Shown here in pieces: positions 49,929 through 58,479 of a stretch of 64,000 nt of DNA (position 1 is its first letter; each line of letters opens with the position of its first letter). The notes under the pieces are model-generated. The model searched no databases. It had not been told where the DNA came from and saw nothing but the letters and a program-made list of their open reading frames with translations. The position numbers were made by a program, and so were the translations under genes. The DNA is from Hyphomicrobiales bacterium (lineage in GTDB: Bacteria > Pseudomonadota > Alphaproteobacteria > Rhizobiales > Aestuariivirgaceae): contig JACPNZ010000001.1 of NCBI GenBank assembly GCA_016185245.1, forward strand, positions 38,013 through 102,012. Direction: 5' to 3'.

Positions 49929-50504
49929 ATGCGTCCTTCCATTTCTCCTGAAGATCTCAAGTTTCTGCTCCACGAGGCAGAACTTGTTGCCCGCCGCTTG
50001 ATCCGGACGCTTGCGCTTTCGCAGGCGGACCTCGACGATGTGCGCCAGGACCTCCTTGCCGACCTCATCGCCCGCCTGCCGGCCTTCGATGCCGAGCGCG
50101 GCTCACTCGGTGCCTTCGCCAATGTCGTCCTGACCAATCGGGCCCACCGTCTCGCCGAAAGAGTGCGCCGCGAGCGCGGCCTCTCTGGTGTGGGCACTCT
50201 TTCCCTCGATGAGGTGGTGGGGGCAGCAGAGGGGCTGACGCGCGGCGATCTCACGCCCGAAGCCGACGGTTTCGCTGCCGTTCTCGGCCAGCCGGTCAAT
50301 GCAGCTGCCGTCACCGAACAGCGCATCGATGCGGAACGTGGGCTTGGCGTGCTCAGGCCCGATGACAGGTCACTCTGCGCAGCCCTCTCCCATACGACCA
50401 TCGACCGCCTGGCCAAGTCGGGTCGCGGCAGCCGCGCCAGTCTCTACCGCCGGGTGAAGGAGATCCGCTTCGCTTTCACCGCCCACGGCCTCGCGGTGGC
50501 CTGA
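49929..50504 (+). CDS. Sigma-70-like factor of prophage region
   Basis: A 191-residue protein whose residues about 30-85 match sigma region 2 (LDDVRQDLLADLIARLPAFD, then GSLGAFANVVLTNRAHRLAER). The C-terminal part (SLCAALSHTTIDRLAKSGRGSRASLYRRVKEIR, cited as a span at about 145-180) reads like a region-4 helix-turn-helix. Short factors of this type open early gene clusters of alphaproteobacterial prophages. The start has GAGG upstream. It may direct transcription of the following genes. Confidence 0.75.
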   Translation: MRPSISPEDLKFLLHEAELVARRLIRTLALSQADLDDVRQDLLADLIARLPAFDAERGSLGAFANVVLTNRAHRLAERVRRERGLSGVGTLSLDEVVGAAEGLTRGDLTPEADGFAAVLGQPVNAAAVTEQRIDAERGLGVLRPDDRSLCAALSHTTIDRLAKSGRGSRASLYRRVKEIRFAFTAHGLAVA

Positions 50505-50538
50505 GACGTTTTTCCAAGAGCCTGAGTAGGAGCTTAAT

Positions 50539-50880
50539 ATGAAGACCATTGCACCCAGACTACTGGTGCCGGGCAGACCCATAACCGAGATCAACTTTTG
50601 CGGTTGGATCGGCCAGGCTTCGCCCGGCGACACGCTCGAATATCACCGTGGACTTCTCGCCCACGATGTGAGCCCGCAGAACAAGCAGCGCGGCGAAGAC
50701 GAGCGCGCCGAACTCCTGCGCATTGCCCGCCGCGCCTGGTGGGCGTCCGAAAAGGGCCTCGTTCATCTCGTCCAGCGCCGTCACGGCGCCGACGATTACA
50801 GCTACTTGGTGATTGCTCGCCCCAAACCACGGCAGCCCTCGGTCCCACTCTCTTCCGTTCTGTTCGCAGAGGCGGCGTGA
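50539..50880 (+). CDS. Phage-type hypothetical protein
   Basis: A 113-residue protein beginning MKTIAPRLLVPGRPITEINF with a GDTLEYHRGLLAHD segment and WWASEKGLVHLVQRRHG. I recall similar proteins from alphaproteobacterial prophages but no function. TAGGAGC lies upstream of the ATG. It is the second gene of the early cluster. Confidence 0.7.
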   Translation: MKTIAPRLLVPGRPITEINFCGWIGQASPGDTLEYHRGLLAHDVSPQNKQRGEDERAELLRIARRAWWASEKGLVHLVQRRHGADDYSYLVIARPKPRQPSVPLSSVLFAEAA

Positions 50881-50927
50881 CGATGTGGTGGCTCCCCCTT
50901 CTGCTCAGCTCTTTCAGGAGATTCATC

Positions 50928-51227
50928 ATGAACAACCCTGTCTCTCTGATGGCCATTCGCAAGCGTCATTTCATGCTGGAGGCGCTCCCCGATACCATCG
51001 TCATTCCAGCACTCGGCAGGGAGCAGTCCGAGCAGATCGTCAAACCGATCAGCGAGGCGACGCTTGACGATGTGGCCTTTGCGCTTCGGGGGCTCGATGC
51101 CGAGTTCAGCGCGGTGAGTGATCGCCTGCATGCATTGAAGAAGCTCTACCAGATGGCCCGCGATGCCGGTGCCATTGGCGCCGATTACGCCCTTGATGTT
51201 GTCGCCAGTTCGAAGGGGAAACGCTGA
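50928..51227 (+). CDS. Phage-type small hypothetical protein
   Basis: A 99-residue, mostly helical protein: PVSLMAIRKRHFMLEALPD and ATLDDVAFALRGLDAEFSAVSDRLHALKKLY (span about 50-80) suggest a coiled-coil end. CAGGAG lies 7 bases before ATG 50928. It ends 2 bases before the ATPase gene. Function unknown. Confidence 0.65.
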   Translation: MNNPVSLMAIRKRHFMLEALPDTIVIPALGREQSEQIVKPISEATLDDVAFALRGLDAEFSAVSDRLHALKKLYQMARDAGAIGADYALDVVASSKGKR

Positions 51228-51229
51228 TC

Positions 51230-52057
51230 ATGGCGCTCCGCGTCATCACCGCCGATGAGCGGCTGTCGGCCGCCCATAACAAGACCACCATCGCGCTGTT
51301 CGGCGCGAGCGGTCATGGCAAGACCTCGCAGCTCAAGACGCTGCCACCTGACCGGACTCTATGCCTCGACCTCGAGGCGGGGTTGAAATCGGTGCAGGAC
51401 TGGCCGGGCCTGTCGATCCCGATCCGCACCTTCGCCGACGCCGTCGATATTGCCTGTCTCGTGGGCGGTATCGATCCGGCGGCGGCCCCGGACGCTTTCT
51501 TCTCCGAAGCACACTACCAACACATCGCCGGTCTCTATCCTGACCTTGTGAAGGTGATCGCCGAGCGCAGCATCGTCTTCGTCGACAGCATTACCGATCT
51601 GACGCGCCAGGCGATGAGCTGGGCGAAGATGCGGCCCGAGGCCTTTTCCGATCGCACCGGCAAGCTCGATACGCGCGGGGCCTATGGCCTGCTCGCCCGT
51701 GAGACCATCGCGTTGTTGAAACATCTCCAGCATGCGCCGGGCAAGACGGTGATCTTCGTCGGCATCCTGGAGAAGGTCACCGACGACATGGGCCGCGTCT
51801 CATTCCAGCCGCAGATGGAAGGCGGCAAGACGGCCCGCGAGCTCCCCGGCATCGTCGACCAGGTCGTCACCCTCTCCCTGTTCGAGCGCGACGGTGACAA
51901 CTGGCGCCATGCGCCTGACCACGGCGGCGAGCGCCGCTTCGTCTGCCGCCCGGGCAACCCGTGGGGCCTGCCGGCCAAGGACCGCTCCGGCCGCCTCGAC
52001 GCGACCGAACCCGCCGACCTCGGCGCCCTTCTCGTCAAGATCAACCTGAAAGGATGA
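51230..52057 (+). CDS. RecA-like P-loop ATPase (Sak4-like)
   Basis: A 275-residue ATPase with Walker A GASGHGKT (residues 25-32) and a Walker B-like strand IVFVDSITDLTRQ (about 115-127), followed by KTVIFVGILEKVTDDMG. The layout matches phage Sak4/AAA_24 proteins, which are small RecA-like recombinases or annealing factors working with an SSB. The next gene has the features of such an SSB. It probably promotes phage recombination or replication. Confidence 0.75.
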   Translation: MALRVITADERLSAAHNKTTIALFGASGHGKTSQLKTLPPDRTLCLDLEAGLKSVQDWPGLSIPIRTFADAVDIACLVGGIDPAAAPDAFFSEAHYQHIAGLYPDLVKVIAERSIVFVDSITDLTRQAMSWAKMRPEAFSDRTGKLDTRGAYGLLARETIALLKHLQHAPGKTVIFVGILEKVTDDMGRVSFQPQMEGGKTARELPGIVDQVVTLSLFERDGDNWRHAPDHGGERRFVCRPGNPWGLPAKDRSGRLDATEPADLGALLVKINLKG

Positions 52058-52061
52058 AGCC

Positions 52062-52787
52062 ATGTACGACATGAACGATGCCGAACCGCAGCGCTCCAGC
52101 GACCTCATTCCCGACGGCACCTTCGCCAAGGTGACCATGGCCATCCGCAAGGGTGGTGTGGATGGTGCGGGCGAGATCGACAAGGGCCTGCTCAAGGCCT
52201 CCCAGAGCAGCGATGCCATGATGCTCGACTGCGAGTTCACCGTGACCGAGGGCCCTCTCATCCGCCGCAAGTTCTGGCAAATGTTCACGGTGCAGGGTGG
52301 CAAACTCGACGAGCAGGGCGTTTCGATCGGCTGGAAGATCTCGAAGGGCGCCTTCCGCGCCATGATGGAAAGTGCCCAGGGACTCGATCCCGATGATATG
52401 AGCGAAGGCGCCAAGGCCAAGCGGGTGCTGCGTGGCCTGTCCGACCTCCACGGCATCAGCTTCATCGCCAAGATCAAGATCGAGCCCTCTACCAATCCCA
52501 GCTACGGCGACAGCAACCGGCTCGAACGCGTGGTGCTGCCCAATGAGCCGGAATGGAAAAAGGTGATGAACGGCGAGGCGGTGCCGCCCGCTCCTGGCCA
52601 TCGCCCGGCACGTCCGGCGCCGGCGGCGAGGCCGGTCCCGCAACCGGCATGGAACCAGCCCGCGATGAAGCAGCCGGCGGGGCAGGCACAGGCGCCTGCT
52701 TGGGCCGGTGCCCCGCCGCAACAGCAGCAGTCTGCACCTCAGCCTGCAGCCGCAAAGGCGGCCGGTCCCGCCTGGCTCAACACATGA
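52062..52787 (+). CDS. Phage ssDNA-binding-like protein (DUF669-like)
   Basis: A 241-residue protein. The first 165 residues (SDLIPDGTFAKVTMAIRKGG, DCEFTVTEGPLIRRKFWQMFTV, GISFIAKIKIEPS) have the strand pattern of phage OB-fold proteins found beside Sak4 ATPases. The C-terminal 65 residues are low-complexity proline, alanine and glutamine (PAPAARPVPQPAW), as in flexible SSB tails. Assignment to ssDNA binding is inferred from context. It overlaps the next ATG. Confidence 0.6.
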   Translation: MYDMNDAEPQRSSDLIPDGTFAKVTMAIRKGGVDGAGEIDKGLLKASQSSDAMMLDCEFTVTEGPLIRRKFWQMFTVQGGKLDEQGVSIGWKISKGAFRAMMESAQGLDPDDMSEGAKAKRVLRGLSDLHGISFIAKIKIEPSTNPSYGDSNRLERVVLPNEPEWKKVMNGEAVPPAPGHRPARPAPAARPVPQPAWNQPAMKQPAGQAQAPAWAGAPPQQQQSAPQPAAAKAAGPAWLNT

Positions 52788-53020
52788 GCGAGGATGAGTG
52801 GCAGGTGCATGTCACGCGTGAGGCGGCAAGGGAGATCGGGGAATGGCTCTCCGCAAGAGGCGCTGGAAGACTCAAGAGCCCCATCGCCTCGCTCACCCTG
52901 GGCGACCTGGAAGCGATGGCGGCGAGCGCCATTTCCCGCTGGATCGTCCTGCAGTCGCGGCGTCTCGCGCAAGCGGGGTGGCCTGCGGAAGACCCGATCC
53001 GGAAACTCTTGCTTGCGTGA
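52784..53020 (+). CDS. Small phage hypothetical protein
   Basis: A 78-residue helical protein (WQVHVTREAAREIGEWL; LTLGDLEAMAASAISRWIVLQ). Its ATG overlaps the previous stop and its TGA overlaps the GTG of the next gene, so it is firmly embedded in the operon. Family unknown. Confidence 0.6.
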   Translation: MSEDEWQVHVTREAAREIGEWLSARGAGRLKSPIASLTLGDLEAMAASAISRWIVLQSRRLAQAGWPAEDPIRKLLLA

Positions 53021-53385
53021 GTCCTTGCTTTCTCTGCGGACGGCAGTCGCGAGGCTTCGGCTACTGCCACCAGCTGCGGTGGGATCGTTTTCCGCACCAC
53101 CACTTCTGCTCGAGGCGCTGCCTCGATCTCGGTTCGAGTCTGGCACTCAAGGATAATGGCATGATCGACAAGACCAACATGGAGGCCCAGGCGATCAAGG
53201 ACGCGCGCCGTCCCTTCGCCGAAGTACTGACCGAGCTCGGGTTGATGGAACCGTTCTTTGGCCGCAGGCCGGACGAGATCGACCGGATCATCGAAGCCTG
53301 CGTCGACGGTTTCCAGGAATCGATGCGGCGGCAGGCTGGCGAGAAAAGCAAGAGCGCGCCGTTCGACGACGAAATTCCATTTTAG
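53017..53385 (+). CDS. Phage zinc-finger protein
   Basis: A 122-residue protein starting with GTG 53017. The N-terminus has PCFLCGRQSRGFGYC and FCSRRC, a plausible zinc-binding cluster of cysteines, and the rest is helical (AQAIKDARRPFAEVLTELGL; RRPDEIDRIIEACVDGFQESM). Similar zinc-finger proteins occur in alphaproteobacterial prophages (DUF6511-like, from memory and not certain). It probably binds nucleic acid. Confidence 0.6.
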   Translation: MSPCFLCGRQSRGFGYCHQLRWDRFPHHHFCSRRCLDLGSSLALKDNGMIDKTNMEAQAIKDARRPFAEVLTELGLMEPFFGRRPDEIDRIIEACVDGFQESMRRQAGEKSKSAPFDDEIPF

Positions 53386-54162
53386 GTGATGGCAGTGCTC
53401 GTCGACCTCAATCATAAATCCGGATTTACCTACGGCGGCACCTCCATTAGCCAAGCGGCGCTCCACGTCAACACCCTGATCGACGCGGCCATCACGGCAG
53501 AACGCCGGAAGGTGCCGCCCCGCGATTATCTCGGAGCCTCGCGCATCGGCGAGCCCTGTTCACGCCGGCTGGCATTTGAATACACCGGCATCCCACCTGA
53601 CGCGGGCAAGGACTTCGACGGTCATGCGTTGAGAATCTTCGAGGCGGGGCATGTATTCGAGGCCCTGTCGATCCGCTGGCTACGCGCGGCTGGGTTTGAT
53701 CTCCGGACAGAGCGCCGCGACGGCGGCCAGTTCGGATTCTCTACGGCCGCAGGCAAATTCCGTGGCCACATTGACGGTGTCATCGTCGCCGGGCCCGACA
53801 TCGGCATCACTTGGCCGGCACTTTGGGAACACAAGGCGATCAATGCCAAATCCTGGAACGATCTGGTGAAGCGCGGGCTGACGCTTTCGAAGCCCCTCTA
53901 CTACGCGCAAGTCCAAATCTATATGGCCTATCTCGAGGTGCCGGTGACCTTGTTCACGGCTCTCAACAAGGACAGCCAGGAACTTTTCCACGAGATCGCG
54001 CCCTTCGATGCGGCGCACGCCCAGGCGCTGTCCGACAAGGCGGTCGCCATCCTCCGCGCGGCGGAATCCCATCAACTGCCTCCACGCATCGCGAGTGCTC
54101 CCGATTTCTATCTCTGCCAGTTCTGTCCCTTCTCGAAATGCTGCTGGGAGACCACGCCATGA
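53386..54162 (+). CDS. PD-(D/E)XK nuclease, Cas4/RecB-like
   Basis: A 258-residue nuclease. GASRIGEPCSRRLAFEYTG contains the first cysteine, GHIDGVIV supplies the active-site aspartate, and ALWEHKAINAKSWNDL carries the E-x-K of the PD-(D/E)XK core. The end has YLCQFCPFSKCCWE, so with the early cysteine there is a likely 4Fe-4S cluster as in Cas4/AddB-type nucleases. The start is GTG 53386 or ATG 53389. It overlaps the helicase gene and probably resects DNA with it. No CRISPR is nearby. Confidence 0.82.
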   Translation: MMAVLVDLNHKSGFTYGGTSISQAALHVNTLIDAAITAERRKVPPRDYLGASRIGEPCSRRLAFEYTGIPPDAGKDFDGHALRIFEAGHVFEALSIRWLRAAGFDLRTERRDGGQFGFSTAAGKFRGHIDGVIVAGPDIGITWPALWEHKAINAKSWNDLVKRGLTLSKPLYYAQVQIYMAYLEVPVTLFTALNKDSQELFHEIAPFDAAHAQALSDKAVAILRAAESHQLPPRIASAPDFYLCQFCPFSKCCWETTP

Positions 54163-55439
54163 GCTTCGTGCCATCCACCATGCAGGCAAAGGCCATCGCC
54201 GATATCAAAAGCTGGTTCGCGGACGGCACTGCTCAGCAGCAGGTGTTCAAGGTGTTCGGCTATGCCGGATCGGGCAAATCCACACTGGTGAAGCACGCCA
54301 TGGCCGAGCTTGGGTTGGAGGATGGCAGGGACGTTCTCTACGCGGCCTTCACCGGCAAGGCAGCACTGGTGATGACGCGGAAGGGCACGCCCGCCTCCAC
54401 CATCCATTCGCTGATCTACCGCGTCTCCGAGGCAACGCCCGCCGAGATCGAGAAGATAAAGAGCGAGATCGGGGAGCTTCGGGTGAAGCTACCGTCCCTT
54501 GGGATGGCCGAGCGGCTGTTCGCGGAATCGCAGCTCCGTTCGCTGGAGCTCCGGCTCTCCGATATCCACAAGCCGCGCTTCGTATTGAACGAGCAATCGG
54601 CGCTGCGCGACGCGAAGCTCCTGGTGCTCGACGAAGTGTCAATGGTGGGCGACGACATGGCGCGCGACCTGCTCGCCTTCGGCAAGCCCATTCTGGTGCT
54701 CGGCGATCCGGGGCAATTGCCGCCAGTCAAGGGCGAAGGCGCCTTCACCAAGGATACGCCCGACGTGATGTTGACCGAGATCCACCGCCAGGCGGGCGAA
54801 AGCGCCATCATCCGGCTCGCCACCTTGGCGCGCGAGAGCAGGCCCATTCCCTATGGCCCCCATGACGAGTTCGTCTGGAAGATGCGGCGCACCGATGTCG
54901 GCCCGGAGCAGATGCTGCGTGGCGGCCAGGTGATCTGCGGCAAGAACGCCACCCGGCTGCAATTGAATCTCGCCATGAAGCGCGCCGCAGGTTTCGGAGG
55001 AATCTATCCGAAAGGAAACGGCGAGAAGATCATCTGCCTCAAGAACCGCAACGATCTGGGCCTCGTCAATGGCATGTTTCTCGATCTCGGAAGCACCGAG
55101 GACGAGGACGAGCTTTCCTTCACCGCCACCATTACCACCGAGGACGGCCAGAAGATCGGCGGCGACAGTGGCAAGCATGAGCGCTTCCGTCTCTACAAGG
55201 GCCACTTCGACGAACATGTCACGCCCGATCCGGAACGGGAGCGGCGCGATCACTGGAAGAAGAAGACCCTGATCGAGGCGGTTTGGGGCTGGGCAATCAC
55301 GGCACACAAGTCGCAAGGGTCGCAATGGCCCAACGTCATCGTTTTCGACGACGGATTGGGGCGCACGGCGGAAGATCGCGCCCGCTGGCTTTACACCGCC
55401 ATCACCCGCGCCGAGCGCGGCCTCGTGATCCTCGATTGA
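54159..55439 (+). CDS. SF1 helicase, RecD/Dda-like
   Basis: A 426-residue helicase: Walker A GYAGSGKSTL (residues about 34-43), LLVLDEVSMVGDDMA (motif II), LVLGDPGQLPPV (motif III), and at the C-terminus ITAHKSQGSQW and LYTAITRAERGLVIL (motifs V-VI). This is the RecD/Dda layout used by phages for replication and recombination. ATG 54159 overlaps the nuclease stop (ATGA), so the long upstream frame is rejected. Confidence 0.88.
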   Translation: MSFVPSTMQAKAIADIKSWFADGTAQQQVFKVFGYAGSGKSTLVKHAMAELGLEDGRDVLYAAFTGKAALVMTRKGTPASTIHSLIYRVSEATPAEIEKIKSEIGELRVKLPSLGMAERLFAESQLRSLELRLSDIHKPRFVLNEQSALRDAKLLVLDEVSMVGDDMARDLLAFGKPILVLGDPGQLPPVKGEGAFTKDTPDVMLTEIHRQAGESAIIRLATLARESRPIPYGPHDEFVWKMRRTDVGPEQMLRGGQVICGKNATRLQLNLAMKRAAGFGGIYPKGNGEKIICLKNRNDLGLVNGMFLDLGSTEDEDELSFTATITTEDGQKIGGDSGKHERFRLYKGHFDEHVTPDPERERRDHWKKKTLIEAVWGWAITAHKSQGSQWPNVIVFDDGLGRTAEDRARWLYTAITRAERGLVILD

Positions 55440-55447
55440 GGCTGCCC

Positions 55448-58369
55448 ATGATCGACCTCAACGACGCCCCGCCGCAACGCGCGCCGGCCAGCCATTATGA
55501 CCTCGACGCCATTGTCGCGCGTCTGCGCGATACGGCGGGAGCCTGGGTGCCGCGGCATTTTCCCAATGGCCGCCGCGAGGGTGACGAATGGCGGCTCGCC
55601 AATATCAAGGGTGACAGACCGCGCAAGGGCGGTTCATGCGTCATTGCTCTGAAGGGCGAGCGTTCCGGCGATTGGTACGACCATGATGGCGGCGACGGCG
55701 GCGGACCGCTCAGTACGCTGGAACATGCCACGGGGCTTGCAAGCCGGGATTTGTTCGAGCATGCGGCCCAGCTTGTCGGCTGGTCGCCAGGATCGCCCGC
55801 CAGACAGACCCCGCCGTCACCGCCACCAAAGGAAAAGGACAGCAGGCGGGAGATCGAGATCATCCTCTCCCGCACTGTTCCGATCCCCGGCACCCTGGCG
55901 GAGGCCTATCTGCGCTCGCGCGGGCTTAAAGTTCCTGACGGCCCCGATCTTCACTTCCATCCCGATCTCACCCACTGGGACTCGAAGATGGGCTTTCCGG
56001 CGCTCGTCGGCATCGTGCGCAACGGCCAGGACGACATCATCGCCCTGCAGCGCATCTATCTCGGGCCCGACGGCACGGCGAAAGCTCCCGTCCCCAGCCC
56101 GAAAAAGATGCTGGGCAAGGTGTCGGGTGGAGCCGTGCGGCTCGGCGCGATCGGCGCTGATGGCCGTCTCGGTCTCTGCGAGGGGATCGAGACCGGTCTC
56201 GCCGTGATGACGGCATGTCCCGGCTTGCCGGTCTGGGCCGCACTCTCCACCAGCCACCTCGAACAGGTGGTGCTGCCGTCGGCCGCCCGCGAGATCGTGA
56301 TCCTGGCCGACAATGACAAGTCCGGTGCCGGCGCGCGGGCCGCCGAAACCATCGCCCGCAAGCTGCGGGCCGAGGGGCGCAGGGTGGCGATCTGCCAGCC
56401 ACCCGAGCCCGACAGCGATTTCAACGACCTCCTGGTGAGTACCGGGCAAGAGACGGTGGCCGGTCTTGTCCGGGCTGCAATTGCCAACATGGCCGATGCG
56501 ACTGCGCCGGAACCCGAAATGGGGCGGCATCTGCCGCATGGCTTCACGCTGCCCGCATCACCGCTGCCGCGCCTGCGCGCCGACGAGGGCGATCTGTCGC
56601 GCGCCGGCAACAAGGCCTGGTCGCTGCTGCTTGCCGCGAACCGGAAGCCGTGGCTGTTCCGGACGGGTGCGCAAATGTCCTGGGTCGTGCCCGACGACCG
56701 TGGCGAGCCTGTTGCGGCACCCGTCACTGATGAGCGCCTGCGCTACATGCTGGCCAGGCTCGCCGTCTGGCAGAAGCTCAACCGCAACAATGAGCTCGTC
56801 CCCGCTCATCCGCCCACCGGGCTGGTCAAGTCGCTGCTCGCCACACCTGATCCGGCTCTTCCTGTTCTGGCCGGGATCGTCAACACGCCGGTGTTTGGCA
56901 GCGATGGGACGCTCCTGACCGAGCCTGGCTATCACGCCGAAGCAAAGCTCCTTTTTCACCCCGCACCGGGCTTCACCCTTCCGCCCATTCCGGCATGTCC
57001 GTCCGGCGAAGATGTCGCCCAGGCCAGGGCGCTGCTGCTTGACGATCTTCTGGGTGATTTTCCCTTCGTCGCCGAGGCCGAGCGCGCTCATGCCCTGTCG
57101 CTGCTGCTCTTGGGCTTCATTCGCGCCATGATCGATGGGCCAACACCGCTGCATGTGATCGAGAAACCCACGCCGGGCACCGGCGCGACCCTCATGGTGG
57201 ACGCAATCGCCACCGTGCTCACCGGCACTGGCGCCTCGGTGATGACGGAAGGACGCGATGAGGAGGAATGGCGGAAGCGCCTCACCGCCAAGCTGCGGCA
57301 GATCCCGTCACTGGTGGTAATCGACAATCTCCGCCATCCGCTCGATTCCTCGGCACTCGCGGCAGCGCTCACCGCACCTCACTGGGAGGACCGTATTCTC
57401 GGTGCTTCCGAGATGACGCGTCTTCCCATCCGCTGCGTGTGGATCGCCACCGGCAACAATCCGGAATTTTCCAACGAGATGGCGAGGCGCGTCGTGCGCA
57501 TCCGGCTCGAGGCCCATGTCGATCAGCCCTGGCGGCGGGAAGGCTTCCGGCATTCCGATCTCATGGGCTGGGTCAGGGCCAATCGTGCCCGCCTGGTGGC
57601 GGCGTGCCTTACCCTCATTCGCGCCTGGATTGCGGCAGGCCGACCGAAGGGAACACGCATGATTGGCAGCTACGAGAACTGGTCGCGTGCCATGGGCGGC
57701 ATCCTGGAACATGCCCGCATCGAGGGCTTCCTCGGCAATCTCGATGAGATGCTGGCTGCCGCCGATGGCGAGGGTGCCGTCTGGCGGAGCTTCATCACCG
57801 CGTGGTGGGACCGCTTCGGCACAGCAGAGGTTGGCACAGGCGATCTCTTCGAGGTGGCACTCATCTGTGAGCCGCCGCCACCCTTGGGCTCTGGCGGTGA
57901 TAGGTCGCAACGTACCCGCCTCGGCAGGGCGCTCGGTCGCCTGCGCGATCGCGTGTTCGATATCGCGGGACACAACCTCAGGGTCGACGGGCAGGGAACC
58001 TACCAGGGTGCCAGGCGCTGGAAGCTCATCTTTGAAGGCAGGCTGGACGCTGATTTCGTGAACGTTGCGGTGAACGTCGTGAACGTTGGTGAACGTGTGA
58101 ATTCCAACGTTCACGAAGATAACCATCTGAATGATAGGGACAATTTCGAGTCCGGTGAACGTCGTGAACGTTTACCCCACCCTCACGCACACGCGTGCGC
58201 GCGCACGTATGTGCATTTGGAGGATGCCGAAAAACGTTCACGACGTTCACCACGTTCACCGGCCCCTGAAAATTCAATGGGTTGCGGTGGTGAACGTGGC
58301 GGTGAACGTTGCAATCAACGTCCAACGTCCACCGATGCCGTGCCCGATTGGCTGAAGGAGGTGCAGTGA
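55448..58369 (+). CDS. Toprim-domain primase/helicase-like replication protein
   Basis: A 973-residue replication protein. Residues 1-110 are a primase-type N-terminus with GDWYDHDGGDGGGPLSTLEHATG; residues about 240-300 a Toprim domain (E245 in LCEGIETGLAV; DND near 288-290 in VILADNDKSGAG); residues about 560-760 an ATPase-like region with KPTPGTGATLMVDAI, where alanine replaces the usual Walker lysine, and IPSLVVIDNLRHPLD. Residues about 870-960 are encoded by an iteron-rich stretch and are low-complexity (VNVAVNVVNV; RSRRSPRSPAP). ATG 55448 starts 8 bases after the helicase stop. It presumably initiates element replication. Confidence 0.8.
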   Translation: MIDLNDAPPQRAPASHYDLDAIVARLRDTAGAWVPRHFPNGRREGDEWRLANIKGDRPRKGGSCVIALKGERSGDWYDHDGGDGGGPLSTLEHATGLASRDLFEHAAQLVGWSPGSPARQTPPSPPPKEKDSRREIEIILSRTVPIPGTLAEAYLRSRGLKVPDGPDLHFHPDLTHWDSKMGFPALVGIVRNGQDDIIALQRIYLGPDGTAKAPVPSPKKMLGKVSGGAVRLGAIGADGRLGLCEGIETGLAVMTACPGLPVWAALSTSHLEQVVLPSAAREIVILADNDKSGAGARAAETIARKLRAEGRRVAICQPPEPDSDFNDLLVSTGQETVAGLVRAAIANMADATAPEPEMGRHLPHGFTLPASPLPRLRADEGDLSRAGNKAWSLLLAANRKPWLFRTGAQMSWVVPDDRGEPVAAPVTDERLRYMLARLAVWQKLNRNNELVPAHPPTGLVKSLLATPDPALPVLAGIVNTPVFGSDGTLLTEPGYHAEAKLLFHPAPGFTLPPIPACPSGEDVAQARALLLDDLLGDFPFVAEAERAHALSLLLLGFIRAMIDGPTPLHVIEKPTPGTGATLMVDAIATVLTGTGASVMTEGRDEEEWRKRLTAKLRQIPSLVVIDNLRHPLDSSALAAALTAPHWEDRILGASEMTRLPIRCVWIATGNNPEFSNEMARRVVRIRLEAHVDQPWRREGFRHSDLMGWVRANRARLVAACLTLIRAWIAAGRPKGTRMIGSYENWSRAMGGILEHARIEGFLGNLDEMLAAADGEGAVWRSFITAWWDRFGTAEVGTGDLFEVALICEPPPPLGSGGDRSQRTRLGRALGRLRDRVFDIAGHNLRVDGQGTYQGARRWKLIFEGRLDADFVNVAVNVVNVGERVNSNVHEDNHLNDRDNFESGERRERLPHPHAHACARTYVHLEDAEKRSRRSPRSPAPENSMGCGGERGGERCNQRPTSTDAVPDWLKEVQ
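58058..58309. repeat. Twelve GTGAACGT iterons, candidate replication origin
   Basis: GTGAACGT occurs on the plus strand at 58058, 58070, 58079, 58089, 58155, 58164, 58290 and 58302, and as ACGTTCAC at 58107, 58234, 58243 and 58252. Several are phased at 9-bp steps. Direct copies dominate to the left of the central palindrome and inverted copies stand to its right. The cluster lies in the 3' end of the primase gene, a usual place for a phage origin. Confidence 0.75.
58187..58214. repeat. 28-bp near-perfect palindrome inside the iteron cluster
   Basis: Arms of 14 bases around a centre at 58200/58201: GCACACGCGTGCGC and GCGCACGTATGTGC, matching at 12 of 14 positions. The alternating purine-pyrimidine run could extrude as a cruciform or adopt Z-form. 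It lies between the left and right iteron groups. Confidence 0.75.
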
Positions 58370-58479
58370 TGGCAGCACATTGCCTCCTTCATCGATCTGC
58401 GCGCGTGGCAACGACCGGACCTCCGCATCGAGCCTCCCTCCACCTACTGACCCATCGCTCACGCTTCAGGGAGAAATTC

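Noticed and set aside
58058..58309. Considered as a CRISPR-like array
   Set aside because: The unit is only 8 bp, occurs in both orientations and has no spacers of even length; no cas genes are near. Iterons fit better.
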